Translations under genes and position numbers: made by a program
Origin: Mycobacterium sp.
Lineage (GTDB): Bacteria; Actinomycetota; Actinomycetes; Mycobacteriales; Mycobacteriaceae
Direction of reading: 5' to 3'
Length of the DNA: 35,788 nt
Assembly (NCBI GenBank): GCA_020438905.1
Contig: JAGQTQ010000011.1
Coordinates: forward strand, 1 to 35,788
Part shown: piece by piece, positions 18,547 to 27,110 of the stretch
How the letters are laid out: each line of letters starts with the position of its first letter
How positions within the stretch are numbered: the stretch's first letter is position 1
The notes under the pieces: model-generated
The model's input: the letters and a program-made list of their open reading frames with translations, nothing else
Databases searched by the model: none
What the model was told of the DNA's origin: nothing

Positions 18547-18822
18547 CTACCGGCTGGCGCCCGTGAGCCAGGGCCGGCTCCTGCCCGCCGGTCGGGGCAC
18601 GACGGGCGGGTTATGGCCCCGAAGCCGGGAGCGCACGACCGCGAGCAGGCCCAATTCGACCAGCCCCGCGACGACCAAGGGCCAGAGCAGTCCGGTGAGG
18701 ACCGCCAGCGCCCCGGGCCGGTTGAGGTCGGTCGAGGCCGGCTCGCGCACCCACTCCGCGAACAGGAACGCTGCGACGGCGACGGCGATCGCCGTTATTC
18801 CGTAGAGAGCAATCCAGACCAT
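18547..18822 (-). CDS. Small membrane protein, unknown function
   Basis: A 91-aa protein with two membrane helices, IALYGITAIAVAVAAFLFAEWV and ALAVLTGLLWPLVVAGLVELGLLAVV, and a basic C-terminal tail rich in R and P. GGAG lies 6 nt before the ATG, supporting expression. It precedes the fucosidase gene by 32 bp in the same direction. An inverted repeat, TAAGT-N6-ACTTA, lies at the ribosome site. No family is recognised; it could be a holin-like or partner membrane protein, but nothing in the sequence decides this. Confidence 0.6.
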   Translation of the reverse strand: MVWIALYGITAIAVAVAAFLFAEWVREPASTDLNRPGALAVLTGLLWPLVVAGLVELGLLAVVRSRLRGHNPPVVPRPAGRSRPWLTGASR

Positions 18823-18833
18823 GCGGATCTCCG

Positions 18834-18849
18834 TAAGTTAGATGACTTA
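18834..18849. promoter_or_regulatory. MarR-like inverted repeat upstream of the small membrane protein gene
   Basis: TAAGTTAGATGACTTA is an inverted repeat with 5-bp arms and a 6-bp spacer. It lies next to the ribosome site of the gene starting at 18822, in a locally AT-rich spot. Its shape resembles MarR-type operators. No MarR gene is in the window. Confidence 0.4.
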
Positions 18850-18941
18850 ACGGTCAATTCCGACGGTACGCCCGCCATCTGGAATGTCGAATCACGAAGC
18901 CATCTTCATATCAAACCGATACGAAGCTGTGCCCTTGGCCG

Positions 18942-21752
18942 TCAGACGCCCGCAGCGGAGGTCAGATACCCGCTGGCTTTGTCGAACCAGAAGTTGTGGT
19001 CGTTGACATCGCCGCCGGGGGTTGGCGAACCCCGGGTGGAGACCCCGAGCCCGGCGCCGAAGAGCACCGAGAGCACTCCGGAGTCCTGGGCCAGGCTCAT
19101 GTGCTCGCCCCAGGTGACGGTGTTTCCCGAGACGGTGACGGCGGGATCGGCGGCATGGTTCTGGGTGAAGTGGGCCAGCCGGCCGCCGGCCGCGGTGAAG
19201 GAGTCACCGAAGAAATAGCTGGTGGCGGAGTCCTCGAAGTTGGCGACGGTGTCGGTCAGGTCGGTGCCCGGAAGCGTCGTCGAGCCGTTGACGTGGCCCT
19301 GCGGGATCTGCCAGATCATCACCTTCGTGCCGTCGAGTGCCTCCGACAGGGAGTTCACGAAGAACAGGTAGTTGTTCCACTGGTCGGCGTTGAAGAACCA
19401 CATCGCCATGTTGGGGTCGTCCTTGGCGGCGTCCTGCAAGGTGGTGAACACCGCCTGAACGTCGGTGGCGGCCTTCGGAAAGGCCCCCTGGTACTTGGCG
19501 TAGAAGGCAGCGAAGCCGGCCTTGGACAAGCCGAAGTACTTCTGCGTGTCGGAGTCGGTGAGGTTGGCCAGGTTCAGGTTGGCGCCGACGACGAAGGCAC
19601 TGAGGTTGCCGAAGGCCGCGGTCTGCGAATCGGTGAGCATGTCCGGGTCGAAGGTGTAGGCGCCGTCGACGCCATACTTGTCGATCGCCAGGAACGGCGC
19701 CCGACCGGAGGCTCCCTCCCAGGACGTGACACCGACCTTGTCGAGGAACGCACCCAGACCGGCGCCCTGACCGGCGATGAAGTCACGTCCCTGCTCCCAC
19801 GTCGGCAATGGGCCGCTCCACTGCGACTGCCAGGGATAGGTGACGGAATCGGTCACGTGCATCAGGCCAAGTGACCAGTTCTGCTGGTCGGCGACGCCCC
19901 AGATGTTGGTCTTCCAGCCGATCCGCACATTCGTGTTCTTGGTTGCCGTGTAGTAGTTGATGGCCTGGACCATTCCGGCAACGGTGTCCGGGAACGCGGG
20001 ATCGGTTCCGGCGGTGAGCAACCCGGCGGCGTAGATCGCGGATGTCTGGGCGGTGTTGAGGGTGCGATCGGCGGGGTCGGGGACGAACCCCTGGTTCGGA
20101 AACGACGGAGTTGCCGTTCCCATGTAGCTCAGGAAATCGGGCTCCATGACGACCTGGACCGGAACGCCCAGAGCGTCCATGGTGCCGAAATCGGCTTTCA
20201 GTTTGGTGAAGTAGCGCTGCATGTATCCGGAGAACAGGCTCTGGCCGGACTGGTCATAGTCGTTGATGGCCTGGTAGGCCCCGTCGGGCCCCTCCACGAC
20301 CCCGGTCGGCCGACCCGAGGAGTTCAGCACGTTCTGGATGTTGTAGTACACGACGACGGGCACCACTCCGTGCCGCAACGCCTGAGCGAGAAGTTTTTTC
20401 AGGGTGCCGTCGGTGTAGTCGGCGCCACCCTGGTCGTAGATGTATAGATAGTCGATCGGTCGCACGCCGTCGCGGAAATTGAATCTCTCCACGAACGCGT
20501 CCCCGGTTGAGTCGGTGACCGTGACCGACCCCACCGGCAGATAGCCCTCGACGGTGTCCGGCACGAGGTGGGTGTCCGGATCGGCGATGTAGAGGCCCAC
20601 ATACCGTTCGGCGCTGCCATCGGCGGAGCGCACCAGAAGTCCCAGGAACCCCGGCTTGTTTGCGGTCACATGCAATTGGTCGCCCGCCTCGGCGATCACC
20701 ACCAGGTCGGGTTTATTGGCCAGCACCGTGTACCCGGTGGCCGGTCCGGGCAGCGTCAGGGTGAACGTGCTGCCGGCGTCGACCCTGATCGCGTCGGCTG
20801 CCTGCTGGGATGGGTCGACACGAACGGCCAGCGAAGAACCCGTCGAGTCCAGTTCGGGAAAGGTGATCGTGTTGGACGCACCCAACACTGGGCGGTTGAA
20901 GTCGAAGAACGTCCGGCGCACCAAAAGTAGCGCCCCCGAGAGGAAATCGACGAGCGGATTGGACGGCAGACCGGACAGCCATTGCGCCGCGGAGTCGAAG
21001 AAGTGGTCGATCGCGGCGATCGCCCCGGCGATCAGCGCTTCGGGCCGGGTCAGCGGGGCACGCATCACCCAGGCACTCCGGTCCGCTCCAAGTCTTGGAG
21101 CGATCGGGGCCGCACCGATCGGCGCGGCCATCTGGTCTGCGATCACGACGACGTCGAGCGCTTTAGGTGCCCCACCGCGAGCCCCACGGGTGGCCGGTCC
21201 GGCCGCTGCCGAGTGCGGGGCGGTCCCCGAATCGGCAGCGCCGGGATCAGTGTGGCCGGCTACCGACGCAGCGGGTCCGGACGGCGCCGGCACTGCCGAC
21301 GCGTTCACCGGCGTAACGCCGGGAACACCGAAACTCAGGGCGCCCGGGTTCCGGGCCGCCGCAGCGCCCGCCCGGCCGAGCGGATCCGGCCCTTCTCCGA
21401 CGGCCTCGACCACGTCGCCTGTGGGCGCGGTCGTCAGCAGTGGCACCGCGAGGTCGGCCCGGTTGTCGCCGGCGACCGTTGAACTCGACGGCGCCGCCAC
21501 CCGAACCGGGCGGAGCGCTCCAGAGACCCTCTGACGGCCGCCCCGGTCCCCCGTGTCGGGCCGGCCCGAAGGAGCCGTATCGGACCCAGTCGAGGAGGCC
21601 GAGGAGACGCGTCCATCCAAACCCTCGGCCGCGGCGACGCCGGCGGCCTGGAAACCGGCCAGCGAGATGGCGAGCACGGAAAAAGCGGTACCGACACGCG
21701 CCACCCGCCCGAACACAGGCCGATGATAGGCACCGGCGCGCCGGGGCCGCAA
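18942..21752 (-). CDS. Large secreted protein with predicted Ig-like and TIM-barrel-like glycan-active domains
   Basis: A 936-aa protein of no recognised family. A basic start and hydrophobic core, AFSVLAISLAGFQAAGVAAA, form a signal peptide. Residues 45-250 are a low-complexity Ser/Ala/Gly/Pro linker. About 300-390 looks like a beta-sandwich (AGSTFTLTLPGPATGYTVLANK). About 400-930 alternates strands and helices like a TIM barrel: IDYLYIYDQGG, VVPVVVYYNIQNVL, VPVQVVMEPDFLSYM (Glu537), VRIGWKTNIWG, FLAIDKYGVDG, KVMIWQIPQGHVNG. Acidic residues at strand ends suit a glycoside hydrolase. The first frame start is TTG at 21752; GTG at 21716 is an alternative; neither has a clear ribosome site. Neighbouring GH29 and GH12 genes support a polysaccharide role, which is inference. 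Confidence 0.75.
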   Translation of the reverse strand: MRPRRAGAYHRPVFGRVARVGTAFSVLAISLAGFQAAGVAAAEGLDGRVSSASSTGSDTAPSGRPDTGDRGGRQRVSGALRPVRVAAPSSSTVAGDNRADLAVPLLTTAPTGDVVEAVGEGPDPLGRAGAAAARNPGALSFGVPGVTPVNASAVPAPSGPAASVAGHTDPGAADSGTAPHSAAAGPATRGARGGAPKALDVVVIADQMAAPIGAAPIAPRLGADRSAWVMRAPLTRPEALIAGAIAAIDHFFDSAAQWLSGLPSNPLVDFLSGALLLVRRTFFDFNRPVLGASNTITFPELDSTGSSLAVRVDPSQQAADAIRVDAGSTFTLTLPGPATGYTVLANKPDLVVIAEAGDQLHVTANKPGFLGLLVRSADGSAERYVGLYIADPDTHLVPDTVEGYLPVGSVTVTDSTGDAFVERFNFRDGVRPIDYLYIYDQGGADYTDGTLKKLLAQALRHGVVPVVVYYNIQNVLNSSGRPTGVVEGPDGAYQAINDYDQSGQSLFSGYMQRYFTKLKADFGTMDALGVPVQVVMEPDFLSYMGTATPSFPNQGFVPDPADRTLNTAQTSAIYAAGLLTAGTDPAFPDTVAGMVQAINYYTATKNTNVRIGWKTNIWGVADQQNWSLGLMHVTDSVTYPWQSQWSGPLPTWEQGRDFIAGQGAGLGAFLDKVGVTSWEGASGRAPFLAIDKYGVDGAYTFDPDMLTDSQTAAFGNLSAFVVGANLNLANLTDSDTQKYFGLSKAGFAAFYAKYQGAFPKAATDVQAVFTTLQDAAKDDPNMAMWFFNADQWNNYLFFVNSLSEALDGTKVMIWQIPQGHVNGSTTLPGTDLTDTVANFEDSATSYFFGDSFTAAGGRLAHFTQNHAADPAVTVSGNTVTWGEHMSLAQDSGVLSVLFGAGLGVSTRGSPTPGGDVNDHNFWFDKASGYLTSAAGV

Positions 21753-21796
21753 CGGGCCGAAGGCAAGGTCCCGGAACGGAATCGTGCTGGACGCGG

Positions 21797-23389
21797 TCAG
21801 CAGCTTTCCCCCTCAGGCCGCCCACCGCCCGCCACCTGGTCGGCCAACTCCAACCCCGCGCCCGCATAAACGTTGAAAGCGATGCCCACGCCGTGATCCT
21901 TGGCCCACTGCACCTCATCGTCGTACCGGGCGACGGCGGCGACCTTGCCGCTGAACCCCGACTCGCGCAGACATTCCAGCGCGGTGACGTTGGCGCCATG
22001 ACGCGGCATGGCCAGGATGGCAATGCGCACCGAATCGGAGCGCTCCAGTTGGTTCCAGAAGTACAGATCGGTGGCATCACCTTCGACCACCCGCAGGCCC
22101 TTCTCCGCCAGTCGCTCGACTCTGGGCCCGTCATAGTCGACACCCACCACCCTGAGTCCATAGTGGTCGGTCAGGCGTTGGTAGGCGGCATATCCCACCC
22201 GGCCCATCCCGATCACCACGACCTCGGCGTCGCCGGCGTCGCCGTGGCGCTCTTCGGGGTTCAACGCGCTTTCGTCCTGGGCGGGAAGCCGCGCCGCAAT
22301 CTTCTCCACCATCAGATGCCCGCGTCCGTTGACCAATGCCGACACCACGAAGCTCAGTGCCACGGCGATCGACATCTCGACCAGCCAGCCGCTGTCCAGC
22401 AAGCCGGCCGAGACACCGACCGAGACAACGATCAAGCCGAATTCGGAGTAGTTCATCAGGCTCAGCCCCGCCAGCAACGCCGTGCGATAGCGAAGCTGCA
22501 AGCGCGACAGCAGCACCACGTACCAGACGGCCTTGATGGGCAGGAGCAGCAACATCACCAGTGCGACCCCGACGGTCGGCAGGTCCGGCAGACCGGTCAG
22601 CCCGATCGACACGAAGAAACCTACGAGCAATAACTCCTTGATGTGAAACAGCGACCGCGCGAGCTCGGAGGAGGCTGGGTGCGACGCCAGGAGCACTCCG
22701 ACGATCAGCGCGCCGAGGTCGCCCTTGAGTCCGACCGCGGAGAACAATGCGTACCCGGGCACCAATGCCATGACGATCCCGAACAGCGACTGCATCTCTC
22801 CATGGCCCAACCGGGTCCAGATCTTGCGCAGGACCCGTGTGAGTGGCCATAGACCGACCAGTGCCAGCGCCCACGGGCTGGGCAGGTGACCGCCGGTGGC
22901 CGTCAGGAAGATCACGGCGACGATGTCCTGCATCACCAGGATGCCGATGGCGACGCGTCCGTACAGTGCGTGCGATTCGCCGCGCTCCTCGAGAACTTTG
23001 ACCACGAAAACGGTGCTGGAGAACGACAGCGCGAAGGCGAGCAGAGCGATCGTTTGGGTGCTCTGCCCCGCGAGCATTGCGACCCCGACCACGGAGGCAA
23101 GCCACATCACGGCACTTCCGATGATGACGCTGACCACCATGTGCGCGGACGTGGTCAACCACACTTCGCGACGCAGCAGTATGCGAATGTCGAGTTTCAG
23201 ACCGATCGCGAAGAGCAACAGCGTGACGCCGAGGTCGGCCATCATGTCCAGCTCTGGCAGTTGCCCCACATCGAGAGCGTTGATGACGAATCCCGCGGCC
23301 AGAAACCCGACCAACGGGGGAAGCCGCAGAGCCATGGCTAGCCCGCCAAGACCGAAAGTGATGACGAGATAGATGGCGACAACGGTCAT
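21797..23389 (-). CDS. KefB/CPA2-type cation:proton antiporter with C-terminal RCK domain
   Basis: A 530-aa protein. Residues 1 to about 385 contain around twelve membrane helices of the Na/H exchanger CPA2 type, with LRLPPLVGFLAAGFVI, ALSFSSTVFVVKVLEERGE and YGRVAIGILVMQDIVAV as family marks. From about 405 there is a TrkA-N/RCK domain with VVVIGMGRVGYAAYQRL, the dinucleotide-binding GxGxxG, then VVGVDYD. No TrkA-C domain follows. It likely exports K+ or Na+ in exchange for protons under nucleotide control. ATG at 23389 has AAGGGGA 6 nt upstream and places the first helix directly at the start. It is divergent from the PGRS-GH12 gene. Confidence 0.9.
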   Translation of the reverse strand: MTVVAIYLVITFGLGGLAMALRLPPLVGFLAAGFVINALDVGQLPELDMMADLGVTLLLFAIGLKLDIRILLRREVWLTTSAHMVVSVIIGSAVMWLASVVGVAMLAGQSTQTIALLAFALSFSSTVFVVKVLEERGESHALYGRVAIGILVMQDIVAVIFLTATGGHLPSPWALALVGLWPLTRVLRKIWTRLGHGEMQSLFGIVMALVPGYALFSAVGLKGDLGALIVGVLLASHPASSELARSLFHIKELLLVGFFVSIGLTGLPDLPTVGVALVMLLLLPIKAVWYVVLLSRLQLRYRTALLAGLSLMNYSEFGLIVVSVGVSAGLLDSGWLVEMSIAVALSFVVSALVNGRGHLMVEKIAARLPAQDESALNPEERHGDAGDAEVVVIGMGRVGYAAYQRLTDHYGLRVVGVDYDGPRVERLAEKGLRVVEGDATDLYFWNQLERSDSVRIAILAMPRHGANVTALECLRESGFSGKVAAVARYDDEVQWAKDHGVGIAFNVYAGAGLELADQVAGGGRPEGESC

Positions 23390-23731
23390 CGGCGGTCCCC
23401 TTGGTCCAACACATGGGCGGTCGCGGATGTGGCCGACGACCCGGTTCACTGCTTGAGCCGTACAAGTATCCCGAAAGAAACTCGATTGCTCCGCGGAGTC
23501 CAAACCAACCGAACCCGGTCACGCCCCGAGAGCGCCGGTAGATCGAACCGATCGGCGATGCGTGATCCTTCGGGCGGAACCGCTATGTGCTGATCGTCGT
23601 GCCGTAGGTTTTCAGCGCCGTAGGTTTTCAGTGCCGTAGGTTTTCAGTGCCGTAGGTTTTCACGAGTCGAGGCCGACCGCGCCGGCGGTGAGATGCCGAC
23701 GGGACCGTGGAGTGCACCAGGAGGAGTCCCG
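23390..23731. other. Divergent intergenic region between the antiporter and PGRS-GH12 genes (342 bp)
   Basis: This region must hold promoters for both flanking genes. The only strong structure is the four-copy 16-bp tandem repeat at 23599-23662. No coding sequence is supported; the frames that read through it have no starts with ribosome sites other than those of the flanking genes. Confidence 0.6.
23599..23662. repeat. Tandem repeat, four copies of a 16-bp unit
   Basis: Unit GTGCCGTAGGTTTTCA occurs at 23599-23614, 23615-23630 (one T to C change), 23631-23646 and 23647-23662 without spacers. It ends 57 bp before the ribosome site of the PGRS-GH12 gene. The unit is not a multiple of three and is noncoding. 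This resembles a VNTR/MIRU-type locus whose copy number may vary between strains. Confidence 0.92.
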
Positions 23732-25504
23732 ATGAGCTGCTCAATCTCCCTGCGGCTGGGTCCGTTGGTGGCGGGAGTGGGCATGGGAGCCGCGATCGCG
23801 TGGATGCCCGCGGTGGCCTCCGCGGACACCGGTGCCGGTTCGGCGGCCGAAGCATCGACTTCCAGGCCATCGGAGAGCGGTACCGCCGCGGGAACACCGG
23901 CCCGATCGGCGGCGGCGGTGCAGTCTCGGCGCCCAGCCATTGCGCGGGCCTCCGGGGGGCGTTCCCAGCCCCCGGCCAACCGAACGCACCCAGCGGTCCG
24001 GGCCCCGGAAGGCCCAGACCCGGATTCCCCCATGCGGGAGGTTCCGGCGGACCTAGCGGTCCACGTCGAGCCCCCATCCCTACCGCCGGACGAGTTCGCG
24101 GTACCGGCACCGGCCGCGGTGCAGCCGAGCGCCGGCCATGCGGAGATCGCCTCTTCGGCGGCCGCGCGGAGCGCCGACCCCGATAACCGCCGGTTGCCGC
24201 GCGCCACCGCCCCCGGCGCGACCACCGCACAGGTGGTTTCGTCCATACCGACGTTCGGCGGCCCCGGTGGCGGCGCCGCCGGGCCGATCGAGTCGGCGAT
24301 CCGGTTCCTCGTCGGCAACGGCACCGCCGAGAACCCCGACGCCGGAATCCTGATCGGTAACGGCTACAGCTGGACGGCCGGCACCTGCACCACAACCTGC
24401 ACCGGCGGCAAAGCCGGCCTGCTCGGCAACGGCGGCAACGGCTGGGGCGGGGGTGATGGCGGCTCAGCCGGTTGGTTCGGTAACGGCGGCAACGGCGGGT
24501 CGGGCCTTCCCGGCGGCGCCGGGGGTGACGGCGGCACCGGCGGATGGTTCCTCGGAAACGGCGGCAACGGCGGCAACGGCGGTTCGGTGATCTCCGGCGC
24601 CGCGGCGGGCGGGGGCGACGGCGGCGACGGCGGGCACGCGGGAATCTTGTCGCTGTGGGGTGACGGAGGGAACGGCGGCGACGGCGGCAACGGCCTGGAG
24701 GCCCCCGGTGGAACCGGCGGTGCAGGAGGTTCTGGCCGCATTCTGTTCTTCCTGGACCGTCGAGGCGTCAACGGCGCCGACGGCGAGACCAACGTGGTGA
24801 TTTCGGACAACTTCGGAACCACCACGATCCAGGACAAGTACGTGGTGATGAACAACAACTACAACGGCGGCAGCCAGACCATCACCGTGACCCCCACCGG
24901 CTTCAGCATCACGGCGCGAACCGGCTCGGCACCTACCAACGGAGCGCCGCTGGCCTATCCTGCGGTCTATCTGGGATGCCACTACGGCAACTGCTCCCCG
25001 TCCAGCACACTCCCGGTGCAGATCGGCGGAATCAGCAGTGCCACAAGCAGTATCAGCTACACCTACCCCGGCGACGCCGGTGACATCTATGACGCCTCCT
25101 ATGACATCTGGATGGATCCGACACCGAAGACAACGGGTGTCAACCAGCAGGAATTGATGATCTGGTTCACCGAGCAGGGCGGGGTCCAACCCATCTCGTA
25201 TTCCTACGACGGCAAAGGGAATGCCATCCCCATCGCCACCATCACCATCGACGCGGTGAACTGGAACGTCTACCGGGGCAACAACGGCGCCAACAACGTC
25301 GTCTCCTACGTCGCAGTGGACACGATCGACACATTGACCGATCTCGACCTGCTCGACTTCATCGATGACGTCATGATCCGCACCGCCGACTTCCAGGAAC
25401 CGGTCACCGACGCCTGGTATCTGACCAGCGTTCAGGCCGGCTTCGAGCCGTGGAGCGGTGGGGTCGGCCTGACGGTCAACTCTTTCGACGCCACCGTCAA
25501 CTGA
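23732..25504 (+). CDS. Secreted PGRS-like protein with C-terminal GH12 cellulase domain
   Basis: A 590-aa protein. A signal peptide ends near MPAVASA. An Ala/Pro/Ser-rich linker runs to about 205. A PGRS-type region of GNGGNGG and GGDGG repeats spans about 225-345; there is no PE domain. From about 360 to the end is a complete glycoside hydrolase family 12 domain with AVYLGCHYGNC, DASYDIWMDP, the nucleophile Glu474 in QELMIWF and the acid/base Glu572 in QAGFEPWSGG. GH12 enzymes are retaining endo-beta-1,4-glucanases. Both catalytic residues are present, unlike the split celA2a/celA2b I recall from M. tuberculosis. AGGAGG lies about 7 nt before the ATG. The tandem repeat upstream may affect its expression. 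Confidence 0.9.
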   Translation: MSCSISLRLGPLVAGVGMGAAIAWMPAVASADTGAGSAAEASTSRPSESGTAAGTPARSAAAVQSRRPAIARASGGRSQPPANRTHPAVRAPEGPDPDSPMREVPADLAVHVEPPSLPPDEFAVPAPAAVQPSAGHAEIASSAAARSADPDNRRLPRATAPGATTAQVVSSIPTFGGPGGGAAGPIESAIRFLVGNGTAENPDAGILIGNGYSWTAGTCTTTCTGGKAGLLGNGGNGWGGGDGGSAGWFGNGGNGGSGLPGGAGGDGGTGGWFLGNGGNGGNGGSVISGAAAGGGDGGDGGHAGILSLWGDGGNGGDGGNGLEAPGGTGGAGGSGRILFFLDRRGVNGADGETNVVISDNFGTTTIQDKYVVMNNNYNGGSQTITVTPTGFSITARTGSAPTNGAPLAYPAVYLGCHYGNCSPSSTLPVQIGGISSATSSISYTYPGDAGDIYDASYDIWMDPTPKTTGVNQQELMIWFTEQGGVQPISYSYDGKGNAIPIATITIDAVNWNVYRGNNGANNVVSYVAVDTIDTLTDLDLLDFIDDVMIRTADFQEPVTDAWYLTSVQAGFEPWSGGVGLTVNSFDATVN

Positions 25505-25566
25505 CGCCCCGGGCCGCCGGCCCTTCTACGGTCCACGTCGGGATCGACGCGATCACCGGCACCGGA

Positions 25567-26805
25567 TCACGGGTCGGCGACAGCGGGGAAAACGAGCACG
25601 GATCCGTCTTCGTGGCGAAGCATCTCGATGGCGACGTCGGTCGGTGCCGGTGACGGCTTCACCGCCCGCCCCAGCTCTCGGAGCCGTCGCGACGCCGCCA
25701 GCAGCTCGTCGACCTCGCCCAGCGTGAAGACGAAGTCGAGCATCCCATGCGAGCGGTCGACCTCGAGATCGGAGAGTCGGCGCACCACTTCGGCGATCCC
25801 ACGTTCGAGCTCGTCGACTGTCCGCTCGTCGTTGCTGAGTTGCCGCATGAACCGATCGAACGTGTTGTCCGGGTTGATCTCTGCATGCTCGACGGCCTGG
25901 AGCACGTTCACCCTCCGTTTGAGGCTGATCGCGAGTTCGGCCAGGTCCAGCTGAGCGCGGAACTCCCCCGATGGGTCTGCCAGACCGGGAAAGCGCTTCT
26001 TGATTCGGGCGAGCTCGACCGGCCCCTGGGGAAAGTCGCCGAGTGCGGACTCCCAGCGTTTGAGGTTTCGGCGAGCAGCGGTGATGGCGGTCTCGATCTT
26101 GTCCACCGCGGCGCTGAGCCCCAGCGAATGACCGACCTTCCCCTGGTCGAGGAGGATCGCGGTCGCTTTCTCTATCGGGGACCGACAGCTCTCGAGCCGG
26201 TTTCGATCGTCGTCGAGCTTTTCCTGCCGCATCTGCTCCAACATCTCCGCCGCCCGCCGGCTCGCCATTTCCGAGCGCGCGCTCAGACCCGCGGCGATCG
26301 CCATCATGATCAACGGCGGGGCTACCGAGAGCGCTCCCCCACCGGCCGCGGCCGTGCCGGCCACCCGGACGAAGGCCGCCTGCCCGGCGATTCCCGACGC
26401 ACCCACCAGCGCGCTGTGGATTCCCCCCGGGACCGAGTTCGCCAACATCGGCTGGATGAGCCCACTGCCGAACTGCGCCGCCACCTTCGACGGCACCACC
26501 ATCCGATAAAGGGCTTGGCCCGCGGGCGGCGCTCCCCCGGGCGTGAGCGCTTTGCCGATCAGTTCGGTCAGATACCCGGCCAACGGGCTCTCTGCCCCCA
26601 GGGACATCCCCTCGGTCCGGGCGAGCCCGGCCGGCGCGGGATGAACTTCCAGGGTGGCGATCGGCGTTTCAGCGAGCGTCGCCAGAGCCGTCCGGAGCTC
26701 GGTCAGCCGCTGCCGGGTCATGGGCCGGTCGTCGAAAACGGGCGGAACCGTGGCGTCGCCGACCGCGAGCGTCCACACAGGAACTTCGTGCACATTCTCA
26801 TCCAC
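25567..26805 (-). CDS. Unknown protein with glycine-zipper-like hydrophobic segment and long coiled coil
   Basis: A 412-aa protein that I do not recognise. Residues 1-95 are mixed soluble. About 100-190 is Gly/Ala-rich and hydrophobic (GGIHSALVGASGIAGQAAF, then VAPPLIMMAIAAGLSA), like a membrane-inserting zipper. From 190 to 390 the sequence is strongly helical and charged with coiled-coil character (EMLEQMRQEKLDDDRNRLE). There is no signal peptide. GTG at 26805 is well supported by GGGAGGAAGGG about 9 nt upstream. It stands alone: convergent with the GH12 gene, with a 305-bp gap behind it. The layout resembles pore-forming or membrane-remodelling proteins, but that is a guess from shape only. 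Confidence 0.7.
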   Translation of the reverse strand: MDENVHEVPVWTLAVGDATVPPVFDDRPMTRQRLTELRTALATLAETPIATLEVHPAPAGLARTEGMSLGAESPLAGYLTELIGKALTPGGAPPAGQALYRMVVPSKVAAQFGSGLIQPMLANSVPGGIHSALVGASGIAGQAAFVRVAGTAAAGGGALSVAPPLIMMAIAAGLSARSEMASRRAAEMLEQMRQEKLDDDRNRLESCRSPIEKATAILLDQGKVGHSLGLSAAVDKIETAITAARRNLKRWESALGDFPQGPVELARIKKRFPGLADPSGEFRAQLDLAELAISLKRRVNVLQAVEHAEINPDNTFDRFMRQLSNDERTVDELERGIAEVVRRLSDLEVDRSHGMLDFVFTLGEVDELLAASRRLRELGRAVKPSPAPTDVAIEMLRHEDGSVLVFPAVADP

Positions 26806-27110
26806 CGGCGCGTGCCCTTCCTCCCGTAGTGCCGCCTGCCCCGACGGTAGCCGCAGCGGCGGCCCGGAAACCCGATGCTATGCATCTGTGCCCGCGGTGG
26901 ACGGTCCCGACGCATCGCCGGGCGCGTTGCTCGGCGGCGCGGGCATCCTGGCGCTCGTTGCGCAGCGCCTCGTCGATGAGCCTGGCCTCAGTCGCGCATC
27001 TTTCGATCAGTTCGCCACGCCACGGCGGCGGCCTCCGCAGCCGCCTTCCATGCCCGCTCCTCCTCCGGATGGACGGACCGGTGCGCCGGAAGTCTTCCCT
27101 CAGAAGCGGT
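26806..27110. other. Intergenic region with possible decayed reading frame (305 bp)
   Basis: On the minus strand two frames read protein-like and helical: EERAWKAAAEAAAVAWR in one, then GELIERCATEARLIDEALRN in the next, switching at the short direct repeat GTGGCGTGGCG. Neither has a supported start. It may be a frameshifted remnant of a small gene, or chance in GC-rich DNA. The right part near 26805 holds the ribosome site of the orphan gene. Confidence 0.3.

Noticed and set aside
22131-23522. 463-aa open frame on the minus strand in another frame of the antiporter
   Set aside because: It lies inside the antiporter gene, is very Arg-rich with no domain or ribosome site, and is a GC-driven shadow.
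23599-23662. Tandem repeats as a CRISPR array
   Set aside because: Units abut without spacers and are only 16 bp, with no cas genes nearby.
23732-25504. PE_PGRS family assignment
   Set aside because: The N-terminus is a Sec signal peptide and not a PE domain, and the C-terminus is a clear GH12 enzyme.
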